From JAPPLB01 sp965208945 (GTDB lineage: Bacteria; Acidobacteriota; Terriglobia; Bryobacterales; UBA6623), in assembly GCA_965208945.1 (NCBI GenBank), contig OZ242366.1, positions 1,550,001 to 1,614,000 of the forward strand: 64,000 nucleotides of DNA, written 5' to 3'. Position 1 is the stretch's first letter; each line of letters opens with the position of its first letter. The position numbers and the translations under genes were made by a program. Shown in pieces: positions 25,861-35,923 of this stretch. The notes beneath the pieces are model-generated. The model worked only from the letters and a program-made list of their open reading frames with translations. It searched no databases and had not been told where the DNA came from.

Positions 25861-26012
25861 CCTGTATGTCTCACCACGTGGCGAGGCGAAGTGGGTGAGA
25901 GGGCCGTCAGAGTTTTCTTCTTGGAGCGAACCAAGCCCACTCCAATGGTTTTCACGAATCACGGCCTTTAATCGTGTGCTTCGGCCGTCGGGTGGTGAGA
26001 AAGGCAGGTTAA
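25857..26012. mobile_element. YTAG-flanked inverted-repeat element, copy 3 (short)
   Basis: Left end CTAG + CCTGTATGTCTCACCAC; right end GTGGTGAGAAAGGCAGG + TTAA. The left interior (GTGGCGAGGCGAAGTGGGTG) is family-like, and so is the right interior (GTGTGCTTCGGCCGTCGG). The central palindromic part is replaced by unrelated sequence with one heptamer unit (TTTTCACGAATCACGG). The flanks differ (CTAG versus TTAA), so this copy has either mutated or recombined. It fills the whole gap between the S9 peptidase and the SDR. Confidence 0.72.
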
Positions 26013-26014
26013 CC

Positions 26015-26764
26015 ATGGGTTTGCTCGAAGACAAGGTCACGGTCGTCACCGGCGCTGCCGCAGGCATTGGGCGTGGAGTCGCTGATCTGTTCGCGCGGGA
26101 AGGAGCGGTCGTCTACCTGCTGGACGTGGATGGAGCCGGAGCGGAAGCCGCCGCCGCCGCAATTCGCAAGGGCGGCTCGACGGCCCATGCCTTCGCGGCG
26201 GACGTGAGCCGGCGAGAGACGATCGAACCGGCCGTCAATGACGCGCTCGAGCGTTACGGACGGGTCGATGCAGTCGTCAACAACGCCGGGATCTATCCGC
26301 GCCGGTCGTTCGAAGAGATGACCGAAGCCGAGTGGGACGAGACGCAGAACGTCAACGTCAAGGGTATGTTCCACATGACGAAGCTCGTGCTGCCGCACAT
26401 GCGGGCGCGGCGGTCGGGGAAGATCGTCAACATCTCATCGGTGACGTTCTTTAAGGGGTTTCCCCGCTTGACGCACTACGTGGCTTCGAAGGGCGCGGTG
26501 TTGGGATTCACGCGCGCGCTGGCTCGGGAGATCGGTCCCGATCAGGTCTCTGTCAACGCGGTGACTCCTGGCGCGATCGAAACCGAGGGAGAGAAGATTC
26601 ACGCCAACCCCGATGACATCGCCAGGATCATGGAGCAACAGTGCCTGCAACGCAGAATCCTTCCTATTGACGTGGCGCGGGTGTGCTTGTTCCTGGCCAG
26701 CGAGTTGAGCGACGGCATGACGGGACAGACCGTGAACGTTGACGGTGGTCTGATAATGTACTGA
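26015..26764 (+). CDS. SDR family oxidoreductase, 249 aa
   Basis: A classical short-chain dehydrogenase: cofactor motif VVTGAAAGIGRGVADLF, LDVDGAGAE (NAD-preferring Asp), NNAG in VVNNAGIYPRRS, catalytic Ser in VNISSVTFFKG, YVASKGAVLGFTRALA with the Tyr and Lys, then VNAVTPGAIETEGE. The C-terminus ends TGQTVNVDGGLIMY. A 3-oxoacyl-ACP reductase or sugar/alcohol dehydrogenase activity is possible. The start at 26015 lies two bases after inverted-repeat copy 3, and the purine-rich end of that element (GAAAGGCAGG) is placed where a ribosome site should be. The M81 gene follows after 4 bp. Confidence 0.88.
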   Translation: MGLLEDKVTVVTGAAAGIGRGVADLFAREGAVVYLLDVDGAGAEAAAAAIRKGGSTAHAFAADVSRRETIEPAVNDALERYGRVDAVVNNAGIYPRRSFEEMTEAEWDETQNVNVKGMFHMTKLVLPHMRARRSGKIVNISSVTFFKGFPRLTHYVASKGAVLGFTRALAREIGPDQVSVNAVTPGAIETEGEKIHANPDDIARIMEQQCLQRRILPIDVARVCLFLASELSDGMTGQTVNVDGGLIMY

Positions 26765-26768
26765 GTCG

Positions 26769-28247
26769 ATGCGCGTCGGGCTCGGTTACCTTCTTCAGGA
26801 AACGAACACCTTCTCCCCGGTCGAGACGCGGGTTCGCGATTTCCACCCGCTTTTCGGGGAGCCCCTGTTGGATCAATGGCGGGGCAGCCGAACCGAGATC
26901 GGCGCCTTCCTCGATACGCTGGGTCCCACAAATCACGAGGCGGTTCCCTTGTTTGCCGGCTGGGCGATGACCGCGGGCTGCATGTCAGACGAGACGTTCG
27001 CGGGCCTGAAGCAATCGGTGGTTGACCAGGTTCACGCCTCCGGCCCCTACGACGGACTGCTCCTCGCGCTGCATGGCGCGCTGTCGGCTGAAGGTACCGA
27101 CGACTGCGACGGCGTGCTGCTGGAGGCGATTCGCGCAGTGGTCGGCCGGGACATCCCGATTGTCGTCACTCTGGACTTGCACGCGAATGTGACGGCGAAG
27201 ATCGCCGCCATGGCCGATGCCGTGATCGGCTACCGCACCTACCCGCACGTCGACATGTACGAGGCGGGGCAAGAGGCGGCCGAACTGATGCTGCGGGTTC
27301 TGAACGGCGAGGTGCGGCCGGTGACCGTCATGCGGAAGCTGCCGCTCATCGTACCGCCGGAGAATCAACAGACGACCCACGGGCCCATGAGGGAAGTCTG
27401 GGACACGGCGCGGGCCTGCCAGCAGGCGAATTCAGAGGTTCTGTCCGTTTCGGTGTTCGGCGTGCAGCCCTGGCTCGACATCGACGAGATGGGCTGCGCG
27501 ACCCTGGCGGTGACGGATGCCGACCCGGACTCCGCGCGGCGTTGTGTCGGGGAGTCGGCCCGGAAGCTCTGGGCTCTGAAGGGAGAGATGGAGGTTGGGC
27601 GGACCGCTCCCCGGCAGGCGGTACGCGATGCGCTCGCGATCGAAGGCGGGCCGGTCGTGCTCGCGGATACCGGAGATGCTCCGACGTCGGGAGCTCCGGG
27701 CGACAGCGCGGAGCTGCTGCGGTTGTTGTTGCAAGAAGCGCCGGATGCGCCCTCGCTGGCTTGGGTGCGCGACCCCGCGGCCGTTGCCGCCGCCTGGAAG
27801 CTGCGGCCCGGAGATTCGATTCGTACCCGCGTCGGCGGCATGTTCACCAAAGAGCTATTCCGGCCTGTCGAGATTGAGGGCCGGGTTCGATCGCTCTCGG
27901 ATGGGCGGTTTGTTTTTCGTGGCGCTTACAACCACGGGATGCTGAACGAGATGGGTCGCACCGCCGTGATCGACGTGGGCCGGATTTCGATTGTTGTTTC
28001 CGAGGAAGCCGCCAGTGGCATCGGCACCGAGGTTTTCCGCAGCCAGGGGCTCGAGCCGGAGTACCGCAAGATGATCGTGGTGAAGTCCGCGAACAGTTTT
28101 CGGTCGGAGTACGGCCCGTTCATGGTGGAGGCGATCATTGTGGATAGCCCGGGGCTCAGTTCGTCCAACCTGAAGTCATTGCCCTACAAGCGCGTATCGC
28201 GGCCGATTCATCCGCTGGATGAGATCGAAGACCCGTTTAGCGTCTGA
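26769..28247 (+). CDS. M81 family metallopeptidase (MlrC-like)
   Basis: The protein matches the MlrC family in length (492 aa) and motifs: the N-terminal LLQETNTFSPVETRVRDF, the zinc-region blocks LLALHGALSAEGTDDCDGVL, VTLDLHANVT and TYPHVDMYEAG, then NQQTTHGPM, LSVSVFGVQPWLDIDEMGC, and a C-terminal domain with NSFRSEYGPFM. MlrC itself finishes degradation of linear microcystin peptides; most relatives act on unknown small peptides or amidated compounds. It sits 4 bp after the SDR and 9 bp before the PVC-type dehydrogenase, so the three are probably co-transcribed. Confidence 0.87.
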   Translation: MRVGLGYLLQETNTFSPVETRVRDFHPLFGEPLLDQWRGSRTEIGAFLDTLGPTNHEAVPLFAGWAMTAGCMSDETFAGLKQSVVDQVHASGPYDGLLLALHGALSAEGTDDCDGVLLEAIRAVVGRDIPIVVTLDLHANVTAKIAAMADAVIGYRTYPHVDMYEAGQEAAELMLRVLNGEVRPVTVMRKLPLIVPPENQQTTHGPMREVWDTARACQQANSEVLSVSVFGVQPWLDIDEMGCATLAVTDADPDSARRCVGESARKLWALKGEMEVGRTAPRQAVRDALAIEGGPVVLADTGDAPTSGAPGDSAELLRLLLQEAPDAPSLAWVRDPAAVAAAWKLRPGDSIRTRVGGMFTKELFRPVEIEGRVRSLSDGRFVFRGAYNHGMLNEMGRTAVIDVGRISIVVSEEAASGIGTEVFRSQGLEPEYRKMIVVKSANSFRSEYGPFMVEAIIVDSPGLSSSNLKSLPYKRVSRPIHPLDEIEDPFSV

Positions 28248-28256
28248 ACCTGCGTC

Positions 28257-31200
28257 ATGAGAGCGGGCGATGTATCGTGCTTCATGACGGCGCCCCGGCC
28301 GCGGCTCATGCGGGTCGAGCGAAGCATGCCGCTCCTGCGCGTGGCTTCATTGTCGATTCTGTTCCTGCTGCCGGCTTGCGCTCCCCGTCTTCCTGAAAGC
28401 GACCCGATTGAACCCCAGCAGGCTCTGAAAACCTTCGAGGTCGCCGACGGGTTCCGCATCGAAATGGTGGCGGCCGAGCCGATCGTGCTTGATCCGGTGG
28501 AGATCGCGTTTGATGAAAACGGCGGACTCTATGTGGCCGAGCTGGTCGACAATCCGGACGACCCTCCCGAGGGCGAGCCGGCGCGCAGCCGCATCGCTTA
28601 TCTCGAGGACACCGATGGCGACGGCGCGATGGACCGGCGCACCGTCTTCGCGGAGAACGTGCTGACCGCCGAAGGTGTCCAGCCCTGGAAGGGCGGAGTG
28701 ATCGTGACGGCCGCCCCGGACATTTTGTACCTGAAGGACACCGACGGAGATCGCAAGGCCGATGTCCGGCGGGTGCTCTATACCGGCTTCGCGATGGAGA
28801 ATCCCGAGGGGCGCGTCAGCAACCCCCGCTTCGGTCTGGACAACTGGATCTACATCGTGAACCACGGCTATCCCGGCAAGATTCGCTCGCCGGACCGCGC
28901 CGATCGGCCGCCGGTTCAGGTTCGCGGCTGGGATTTTCGGTTCCACACGGAACGAGGGGAGGCCGGCCCGGCGTCGGGCGATGGGCAGTTCGGGATGTCG
29001 TTCGACGATTGGGGTAATCGCTATGTCTCGCATAACACCACCCACATACGGCAGGCCGTGATCCCGGCTCGATACCTGATGCGGAATCCGTTTCTGACGC
29101 TCACGGGAGCGGATCAGGATATTTCCGATCACGGCCGGCCGGCGCGGATCTACCCGATCAGTCAGCCGCAGCAGTGGAGGATCGATCGCACTACGGCACG
29201 GCAGAAACGCTACCAGGAAACGCGGCCCGGCCGCATCGAGCGCTTGGCGGGCTACTTCACCGCCTCATGCGGCGCGACGGTGTTCACGGGAGACGCCTTT
29301 CCGGCGGACTTCGCGAACAACGTGATCGTCAGCGGCGGGAATGGGAATCTGGTGCACCGCGACGTCATTTCTCCCGGCGTCTCGACGATGAAAGCGAGCC
29401 GTTGGCCGGAGACGGAGGATTTCGTGCGCTCCACGGACACCTGGTTCCGACCGGTGAACTTCGCCAACGGCCCGGACGGGAATCTCTACGTCGTCGACTA
29501 CTACCGGCAGTATCTGGAGCACCCCGATTTCATCCCCGACGCCGTGCAAGAGCGGCTGAAGATGGACTTCTATCGCGGTTACACGCGGGGAAGGATTTAC
29601 CGTATCGTCCCGGAAGAGCCGCGGACGGATCGGAAGGAGAAGCCGAATCTGGGATCGGCGTCCACGGAGGCTCTGGTCGCGCTGCTAGATCACTCGAACG
29701 GCTGGCATCGCCGCACGGCGCATCGATTGTTGTTTGAGCGGCAGGACGAAGTGGCGGTCCCACTGCTGCTGGAGATGGCGGTGCGGGCCGGGACGCCGCA
29801 AGGACGGATTCATGCGCTGTGGGTTCTCGAAGGGTTGTCGGCGCTCGAAGCTCCGCTCGTCGATGCGGCCCTCGAAGCCCCTCATCCCGGCGTCCGGCGG
29901 AACGCTGTGCAGCTCTCCGAGCGTTTCTTGCCTGAGCTGACCCCCAGCTTGATTGCGCTTGCGGATGATGACTCGCCGCAGGTCCGGTTGCAGTTGGCGT
30001 TGACGTTGGGCGAGGTCAGCGGCGACCCGCGAGTGGTTCGTGTGATGGCCAGGCTGGCGGCGCGGCATGCCGGCGATCAGTGGTTCCGCATGGCGCTGGC
30101 GAGCGCGCCGCCGCAGACGGCGATGCCTCTGCTGACAACGTTGGTGAGGCAAGAGAGGGATTTTCTCGCTTCGCCGTCCGACGATGCCGCTCCGCTACTG
30201 AGCGAGCTGAGCCGCATCGTCGGCGCTCGGCGTGAGATGGCCGAAATCACCCGTTGGTTGAGAGCGCTCGCGGGAACCAGAGCCCTGACGCATCCCGTAT
30301 GGAGGGCGGCGTCACTGAAGGCTCTGGCCGCGGGGCTCAAGCTGGAAGGCCGCACAGGCCGGCGTTCTCGGGCAATCGAGAAGGCCATCGCCTCAATCCT
30401 CGACGATTCCGACGGCGACGTGGGGGCAGCGGCGCTCGACGTGGCGCAGTACTTCGAGTTGCCGGCGCTGATTGACAAGGCGCTGACCGAGGCGGCCAAC
30501 GACGATCTGCCCCAGGACGTTCGCGCATCCGCGGTTCGGGCCCTGCGCGGCGCTTCGTTCGCGGCGGCGCGGCCGGTCTTGGAAGTGATCTTGACTTCGC
30601 CGAGCCCGCAGGAAGTGCAGACAGCGGCGGCCCTCACCGTGGCTTCGTTCGACGACGAGGGGGTGGCGGAGACGCTGCTCGGCGGATGGCGCGGCTATGG
30701 CCCGACGGTGCGAATCGCCGTGCTCGAGGTCCTGCTCGCGCGGCCTTCGCAGGTGCTGGCCTTGCTCGACGCCATCGAGTCCGGCCAGGTGGAGCCGGGC
30801 TCTCTCGATGCCGTGACACGCATCAAGCTGGCGCAGTATCCCGATGTCGATGTTCGGCGCAGGTCGGCGGAGGTCCTCGAGAGTGAAATGTCGGATCGCG
30901 CACAGGTGCTTGCGGACTACCGTGACGTCCTCGATTTGGAGAATGATCCGGAGCGGGGCGAGCCGGTGTTCGAGCGCGAGTGTGCGAAATGCCACCTTCC
31001 GAGCGGTGAGCGGGGACGGCTCGGGCCTAACCTCTCCGGCGTCAACAATCGCGATGCCGAAACCCTGCTCAGCCACATCCTCGACCCCAGCGCGGCAATC
31101 CGGGCCAGGTACGCCAACTACATCCTGGTCACGAACAACGGCTACGTCCATGACGGGTTGCTCGCCGGCGAAACCGCCGGTACCGTGACCCTGCGCGGTG

Positions 31201-31343
31201 AGCGGGAAGATGTGACGGTGTTGCGGCGAAACATCGCGGAACTGCGGGCCTCGACCGTGTCGCTGATGCCGGAGGGGCTGGAAGAGACGATGACGCGCCA
31301 GGAACTGGCGGATGTGATTGCCTATCTTAGGGCCGGGCTATGA
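28257..31343 (+). CDS. PVC-type heme-binding dehydrogenase with HEAT repeats and cytochrome c domain
   Basis: After a hydrophobic leader ending in a lipobox-like LLPAC there is an N-terminal six-bladed glucose/sorbosone-dehydrogenase-like propeller (FEVADGFRIEMVAAEP, VAELVDNPDD, DTDGDGAMDRRTVF, VNFANGPDGNLYVVDYYRQY). About 350 residues of HEAT-like helical repeats follow, rich in Ala and Leu (HRLLFERQDEVAVPLLLEMA). The C-terminus is a cytochrome c domain with one CAKCH heme site (near residue 909), GPNLSGVN and a distal Met region (SLMPEG). Such proteins oxidise sugars or other substrates in the periplasm and pass electrons to the chain. Several in-frame ATGs (28257, 28284, 28308, 28326) are possible; none has a strong ribosome site. 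Confidence 0.85.
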   Translation: MRAGDVSCFMTAPRPRLMRVERSMPLLRVASLSILFLLPACAPRLPESDPIEPQQALKTFEVADGFRIEMVAAEPIVLDPVEIAFDENGGLYVAELVDNPDDPPEGEPARSRIAYLEDTDGDGAMDRRTVFAENVLTAEGVQPWKGGVIVTAAPDILYLKDTDGDRKADVRRVLYTGFAMENPEGRVSNPRFGLDNWIYIVNHGYPGKIRSPDRADRPPVQVRGWDFRFHTERGEAGPASGDGQFGMSFDDWGNRYVSHNTTHIRQAVIPARYLMRNPFLTLTGADQDISDHGRPARIYPISQPQQWRIDRTTARQKRYQETRPGRIERLAGYFTASCGATVFTGDAFPADFANNVIVSGGNGNLVHRDVISPGVSTMKASRWPETEDFVRSTDTWFRPVNFANGPDGNLYVVDYYRQYLEHPDFIPDAVQERLKMDFYRGYTRGRIYRIVPEEPRTDRKEKPNLGSASTEALVALLDHSNGWHRRTAHRLLFERQDEVAVPLLLEMAVRAGTPQGRIHALWVLEGLSALEAPLVDAALEAPHPGVRRNAVQLSERFLPELTPSLIALADDDSPQVRLQLALTLGEVSGDPRVVRVMARLAARHAGDQWFRMALASAPPQTAMPLLTTLVRQERDFLASPSDDAAPLLSELSRIVGARREMAEITRWLRALAGTRALTHPVWRAASLKALAAGLKLEGRTGRRSRAIEKAIASILDDSDGDVGAAALDVAQYFELPALIDKALTEAANDDLPQDVRASAVRALRGASFAAARPVLEVILTSPSPQEVQTAAALTVASFDDEGVAETLLGGWRGYGPTVRIAVLEVLLARPSQVLALLDAIESGQVEPGSLDAVTRIKLAQYPDVDVRRRSAEVLESEMSDRAQVLADYRDVLDLENDPERGEPVFERECAKCHLPSGERGRLGPNLSGVNNRDAETLLSHILDPSAAIRARYANYILVTNNGYVHDGLLAGETAGTVTLRGEREDVTVLRRNIAELRASTVSLMPEGLEETMTRQELADVIAYLRAGL

Positions 31344-31491
31344 AAACAGGCGCGAGACCGCCCTGTGCTTTGCTTCGTCGCTTAGCGGCAACTCTCGGAG
31401 CGCAACCGAACGGCCTTGTTGATGATTCGCCACCCCGTCTCGATGAATATCGTCATTCCCTGGTGTAAACTAGTGCCAGCAGACTGGAAAG

Positions 31492-33336
31492 GTGTGTCCG
31501 GTGTTCTTTTTGAAGCGATGGACGCGGCGGCGGCGAGGAATGGTTTCCATCGCAGCCGTTCTGTTTCTCGCAGCCGGCAATCTCGCGGCCGAGAAGCCGT
31601 CCGAGCCGAGCCTGCTCTCCGTCTTTCCGCTGGGCGGACAGGTCGGGACGACGTTCGAGACTACGGTTCGAGGCCGGTCGCTGGATGGGGCCTACGCGCT
31701 GTGGTTCCGGTCGGACGAGGTTCAGGCGCGGGTGCTCTCCATCGAAGAAGAACCGGTCGAACCGTCCGCATCCGGCAACAGGAAGCGTAAGGGCGGCCCG
31801 GTTCAGCTCCTGCGGGTTGAGATCCAGGTGCGGGAAGACTTCCCGGTAGGCTCTCACCCTTTCCGGATCGTCACGCCGCACGGGCTTTCGAATCCACTGA
31901 CGATGCACGTGCATGCGGAGCCGGTTCTGATCGAGCAGACCGAAGCGCATGAGCTTCCGCGGCAAGCGCAGCCGCTTCCCGAACACCCTCTGGCGATTCA
32001 TGGGCGGATCCACGAAGTGGGCCAGGTGGACTACTACTCGTTTGACGCCAGGAAGGGCGAAGAACTCTTGTTTGAAGCCTTCTCGAGCGGTCCGCTGGAC
32101 CCCGCCGTCTCCCTCTATGAACTGACCGGAAGTTGGTTCGATGATGATCGCGCCGTGCGGCTCGCCTATCACGATGACGACGTGTCGTATCCCGGCCTTT
32201 CGACGGAGTCGGCGATTCGCTACCGCTTTGCGAAGGACGGGAGCTTCCTCGTGCGCGTGAACGGTTTCTGGGGCTATGGGGGTCTGGACCACACGTACCT
32301 GCTGCGGATCGTGCCGTCCGAGGCCGGGAGCACGCCAGAATCCGACGGACGTTCGGATTGGAAGGAAAGGACGTGGACGCGCAGGCTCGATACCGAGCGC
32401 ATGAAAACCCTGTGGTCCCGTTCGGTGCCCGGTCTGGCGCCGAGCCTGACGGACGACGAGGGCAAACCCAAAGAAGGCGCGGTCGCTGCGATCCGGGAGA
32501 TTCCCGTTGTCGACGCGGATGCCGAGCCGACCAAGGTGCCGGTTGAGCCTCCCGTGATTCCGCTGCCGGCGTTGATCGTCGGAACCCTCGAGCGGCCCGG
32601 AGACGTTGACCGCGTGCGTTTTTCCACCAGGGAAGGCGACAAGCTCATCCTCGAAGTGGAGACGCCGGAGAAAACGATCCCCGTGATGAACCCGTACTTG
32701 CGGGTTGTCGATGCCGCGGGCGTCGAGGCGTTCACGAATGTGTACTCGAACGTCAGTGTCAACGGCAATGCCTCGAAGCAGATCCGGCCCAAGACGGCTT
32801 TCGCCTTTGCGCGCGACGGCGATTTCACCTTGGACATTCGCGATATCACCGCGTCGTACGGCGATCGACAGATGCGGTATCGCGTTCTGGTTCGCCCCTG
32901 GGTGCCGCACATGGGCGAAGTTCACATCGCGGAAGACCATATCAACCTGGTTGCGGGCGAAGCGAAGAAGCTAAGTGTGACCACCGATCAGGAAGAAGGC
33001 TATGATGGCTTCGTGGTCCTGTCGATCGAAGGTTTGCCGCAGGGCGTGCAGGCCGTCCCCGGAACGGAGGTCGAGCCGGACAGCCCCCCGCCATTCAGCG
33101 TGGGAAAGATCGAGCGCTTCAGGACGAAGAGCCAGAAGGCGACCTTCGTGATCCTGCCGGCGCCCGACGCCCCCGCGACGCGCATGCCCGCGGTAGCCCA
33201 GGTCTACGCGCAGCCCGTGGTGGATGGAAAGTTGGGTGACCGAATCCCCGTGAAAGACCTGCTGGTGATGGTGACTCGGCAGCCGGAGAGTGTGACCGGG
33301 AATCAGCGGAAACAATCAGAGGAGGCTTCGCGATGA
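31492..33336 (+). CDS. Secreted protein with pre-peptidase C-terminal (PPC)-type repeats, 614 aa
   Basis: A basic start and hydrophobic leader (MVSIAAVLFLAAGNLAAEKP) are followed by an IPT/TIG-like first strand set (LLSVFPLGGQVGTTFETTVR) and two PPC-like beta domains (GRIHEVGQVDYYSFDARKGE and GTLERPGDVDRVRFSTREGD). Proteins of this form precede DUF1549/DUF1553 genes in Acidobacteriota and Planctomycetota and probably bind polymers or assemble with the cytochrome-like protein. The start is GTG at 31492 after GGAAAG; ATG at 31540 is an alternative. The stop overlaps the next start by 4 bp (ATGA), so the two proteins are translationally coupled. Confidence 0.75.
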   Translation: MCPVFFLKRWTRRRRGMVSIAAVLFLAAGNLAAEKPSEPSLLSVFPLGGQVGTTFETTVRGRSLDGAYALWFRSDEVQARVLSIEEEPVEPSASGNRKRKGGPVQLLRVEIQVREDFPVGSHPFRIVTPHGLSNPLTMHVHAEPVLIEQTEAHELPRQAQPLPEHPLAIHGRIHEVGQVDYYSFDARKGEELLFEAFSSGPLDPAVSLYELTGSWFDDDRAVRLAYHDDDVSYPGLSTESAIRYRFAKDGSFLVRVNGFWGYGGLDHTYLLRIVPSEAGSTPESDGRSDWKERTWTRRLDTERMKTLWSRSVPGLAPSLTDDEGKPKEGAVAAIREIPVVDADAEPTKVPVEPPVIPLPALIVGTLERPGDVDRVRFSTREGDKLILEVETPEKTIPVMNPYLRVVDAAGVEAFTNVYSNVSVNGNASKQIRPKTAFAFARDGDFTLDIRDITASYGDRQMRYRVLVRPWVPHMGEVHIAEDHINLVAGEAKKLSVTTDQEEGYDGFVVLSIEGLPQGVQAVPGTEVEPDSPPPFSVGKIERFRTKSQKATFVILPAPDAPATRMPAVAQVYAQPVVDGKLGDRIPVKDLLVMVTRQPESVTGNQRKQSEEASR

Positions 33337-35870
33337 TCAGGGTTCTTCTGGCGGGTGCCCTTCTGTTCGGCGCGCTTCCCTTGTATGGCGCTGTCGAGGG
33401 CGAATCGCAGATTGTCTCGATTCGACTTGTGCCGGAGGCGCGGACGCTGTCGGGCAAGGCTGCTTCCCAGCAGTTCGTCGTGATGGCGAAAACAGCCGGC
33501 GGCAGGGAACTCGACTTGACCGAACAGGCTCGGTTCACGCTCTCCGATCCGGAGCTGGCGGCGTTCAGGGAGACGGGACGGGTGATCGCGGTCCGGGACG
33601 GCGAAACGAAGGTGCGGGCGGCCGTCGGGGCTCACGAAGCTGAGGCGTCGTTACGGATCGAAGGGTCCTCTCAGCAGCGGCCGTTCAGCTTTTCGCGAGA
33701 CATCGCTGGGATCTTTACCCGCCGCGGCTGCAATGGCAGCGGCTGTCATGGCGGCGTGAAGGGTCAGGCGGGGTTCAAGCTCTCCCACAACGCGGTCCAC
33801 CCGCACGATGACTACAAGTGGATCGTCGAGGGTGGCGTGTTCCAGGTCACGACAAACGAGTCGGAAGGGGCGAAGGAGCCTCGCATCAACCTCGAGCATC
33901 CCGAAGCGAGCCTGCTTCTTCAGAAGGCGACCATGCAGGTGGCGCACGGCGGCGGGCCGCGTTTCGAGAAGGGTTCGGACGACTACACGACGATTCTGAA
34001 CTGGGTCAAGGCCGGCGCTCCTTACGGAGAGGAGAGCGGCGAGGATTCAACGAAAGTCGTGAGGCTCGATTCGTTTCCCACCGAAGTCGTGCTCGAACAC
34101 GGCGCCAGACAGCGGATCCTCGTGACCGCCCACATGTCGGACGGAACCCAAGAGGACTTCACGCATCAGGTTCTCTATGAAGTGAACGAGTCGGAGATTG
34201 CGGATGTGTCCGCTGCCGGCGTGATCGAGGCGGCCAAGCCCGGCGAGACGGCGGTGTCGATCAAGGCCGCGGGCCGCAATGCACGCGTGGGAGTGGGCGT
34301 CGTCGCTCAGCCGCTGAAGAACTACCCCGATGTGCCGCGCAACAACTTCATCGACGAAGAGGTGTTCTCGAAACTCCGCCGATTCAATATCGTCCCGTCG
34401 GAGCTGTCGAGTGATGAGGAGTTCCTGCGACGGGTTTGCCTTGATCTGACAGGGCGTTTGCCTCCCCCCCGGCGTGTCCGCGAATTCGTCAAAGACAACG
34501 ACCCGCGCAAGCGCCAGAAGCTGGTCGAGATCTTGTTCGACTCGCCGGAATTCGTCGACTATTGGACATTCCGCTTCTCTGACCTCTACCGCGTGGCGAT
34601 CTTTCCGATCGGCATCAACCCGAAGTGGACGCAGATGTATTCGGAGTGGATTCGCGACTTCATCGAGCGCGATCGGCCCTATGACGAGGTGGCTCGCGAA
34701 CGGATTGCAGCCCAGGGCTACGCCGCTCCGACGCGTCACTATCTGCCGTATCTGCAGATTCCTCCTCCCGAGAACATGATGGGCGAGGAAGTGCGCGTCT
34801 ACCTGGGCCGGCGGCTCGACTGCGCGCAGTGCCACGACCATCCCTACGAAGAGTGGACGCAGGATCAGTTCTGGGGGATGACGGCGTTCTTCGGTCCGAT
34901 GTTCAAGCTCGGTGGAGGGGAAACGTCGGTGGTTTTTGATTTCCCGGATGGCAAAGAGGTGGCCCCCGACGTGCCCAGCCCGAAAGAGTTGAGGGTCGTT
35001 CATCCACGCACGCAAGAGCCGGTGCAGCCGACCTTGCTCGACGGTACGGTGGTCGCGTTCCCCGATACCGCCCTGCCGAGGCGCGAACTGGCGAAATGGA
35101 TGACCTCCCATCCGTACTTCGCCGATGCAACGGTCAACCGCATATGGAGCCTCTTCTTCGGCCGCGGGTTCGTGAATCCGGTGGATGACTTCCGGAGCAC
35201 CAACCCGCCCACGCACCCGCAACTGCTGGCGCGCCTGGCGGAGGACTTCGCACGGAGCGGCTTTCAGCTCAAACATCTGATGCGCACCATCGTGACGTCG
35301 AGGACGTATCAGCTATCGAGCGCCACGAACACCACCAACGCCGCGGATAAGATCAACTATTCCCACGCGCTGCCCCGGCCCCTCGACGCCGAGATCCTCT
35401 TCGACGCCATCACCGATGTGACGGGAGTAGAGGAGCGGTTCGAGGTCGGGACGAATCGGGGCGTCTGGAGGGGCGGCACGGCGCCGCTCGGTACCCGCGC
35501 CGTGCAGTTGAAGGAGACCGACATCTATCCGTCGGTGTTCCTGGACCTCTACGGTCGAGCCAACCGCTTCTCGGTGCCGGAGCGCGACGCGTCTCCGAAG
35601 CTGACGCAGGCGCTGCACATGCTCGCGGGTTCGACATACAACGACAAGCTATGGACCAAAGGGGCGCGGGTCTTTGATTTGGTTCGGCAAGGCGCTTCCG
35701 ACGAAAAGATCGTCAATGATCTGTATCTCGCGGCGTTCTCGCGCGAGCCGACGAAGCCCGAGCTTCAGAATGTGAAGCGGCTCATCGCTCGAACTCCCAC
35801 CCGGGAACAGGCCTTGCGAGACTTGCAATGGGCGATTCTCAGTTCACGGGAATTTGCTGAGAACCATTGA
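33333..35870 (+). CDS. DUF1549/DUF1553 protein with Ig-like and cytochrome-type motifs, 845 aa
   Basis: Signal peptide, then an Ig-like (Big2-type) domain (ELDLTEQARFTLSDPELAAF), then RRGCNGSGCHGGVKGQAGFK, a CX4CH heme-type motif as seen in planctomycetal 'PSCyt' proteins. A second Big2-like domain (DGTQEDFTHQVLYEVNESEI) leads into DUF1549 (NNFIDEEVFSKLRRFNIVPS, LRRVCLDLTGRLPPPRRV) with its own heme-like CAQCHDHPYEEWTQDQFWG. DUF1553 (RRELAKWMTSHPYFADATVN, FFGRGFVNPVDDFR) completes the protein. This family always pairs with DUF1501, which follows after about 50 bp. The reaction is unknown; a periplasmic redox process linked to polysaccharide use is commonly suggested. Confidence 0.9.
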   Translation: MIRVLLAGALLFGALPLYGAVEGESQIVSIRLVPEARTLSGKAASQQFVVMAKTAGGRELDLTEQARFTLSDPELAAFRETGRVIAVRDGETKVRAAVGAHEAEASLRIEGSSQQRPFSFSRDIAGIFTRRGCNGSGCHGGVKGQAGFKLSHNAVHPHDDYKWIVEGGVFQVTTNESEGAKEPRINLEHPEASLLLQKATMQVAHGGGPRFEKGSDDYTTILNWVKAGAPYGEESGEDSTKVVRLDSFPTEVVLEHGARQRILVTAHMSDGTQEDFTHQVLYEVNESEIADVSAAGVIEAAKPGETAVSIKAAGRNARVGVGVVAQPLKNYPDVPRNNFIDEEVFSKLRRFNIVPSELSSDEEFLRRVCLDLTGRLPPPRRVREFVKDNDPRKRQKLVEILFDSPEFVDYWTFRFSDLYRVAIFPIGINPKWTQMYSEWIRDFIERDRPYDEVARERIAAQGYAAPTRHYLPYLQIPPPENMMGEEVRVYLGRRLDCAQCHDHPYEEWTQDQFWGMTAFFGPMFKLGGGETSVVFDFPDGKEVAPDVPSPKELRVVHPRTQEPVQPTLLDGTVVAFPDTALPRRELAKWMTSHPYFADATVNRIWSLFFGRGFVNPVDDFRSTNPPTHPQLLARLAEDFARSGFQLKHLMRTIVTSRTYQLSSATNTTNAADKINYSHALPRPLDAEILFDAITDVTGVEERFEVGTNRGVWRGGTAPLGTRAVQLKETDIYPSVFLDLYGRANRFSVPERDASPKLTQALHMLAGSTYNDKLWTKGARVFDLVRQGASDEKIVNDLYLAAFSREPTKPELQNVKRLIARTPTREQALRDLQWAILSSREFAENH

Positions 35871-35923
35871 CGCATGGAGTAAACTGGTAGCGGTACCGCG
35901 CGGCTTTTCGAGGATTGATCGGC

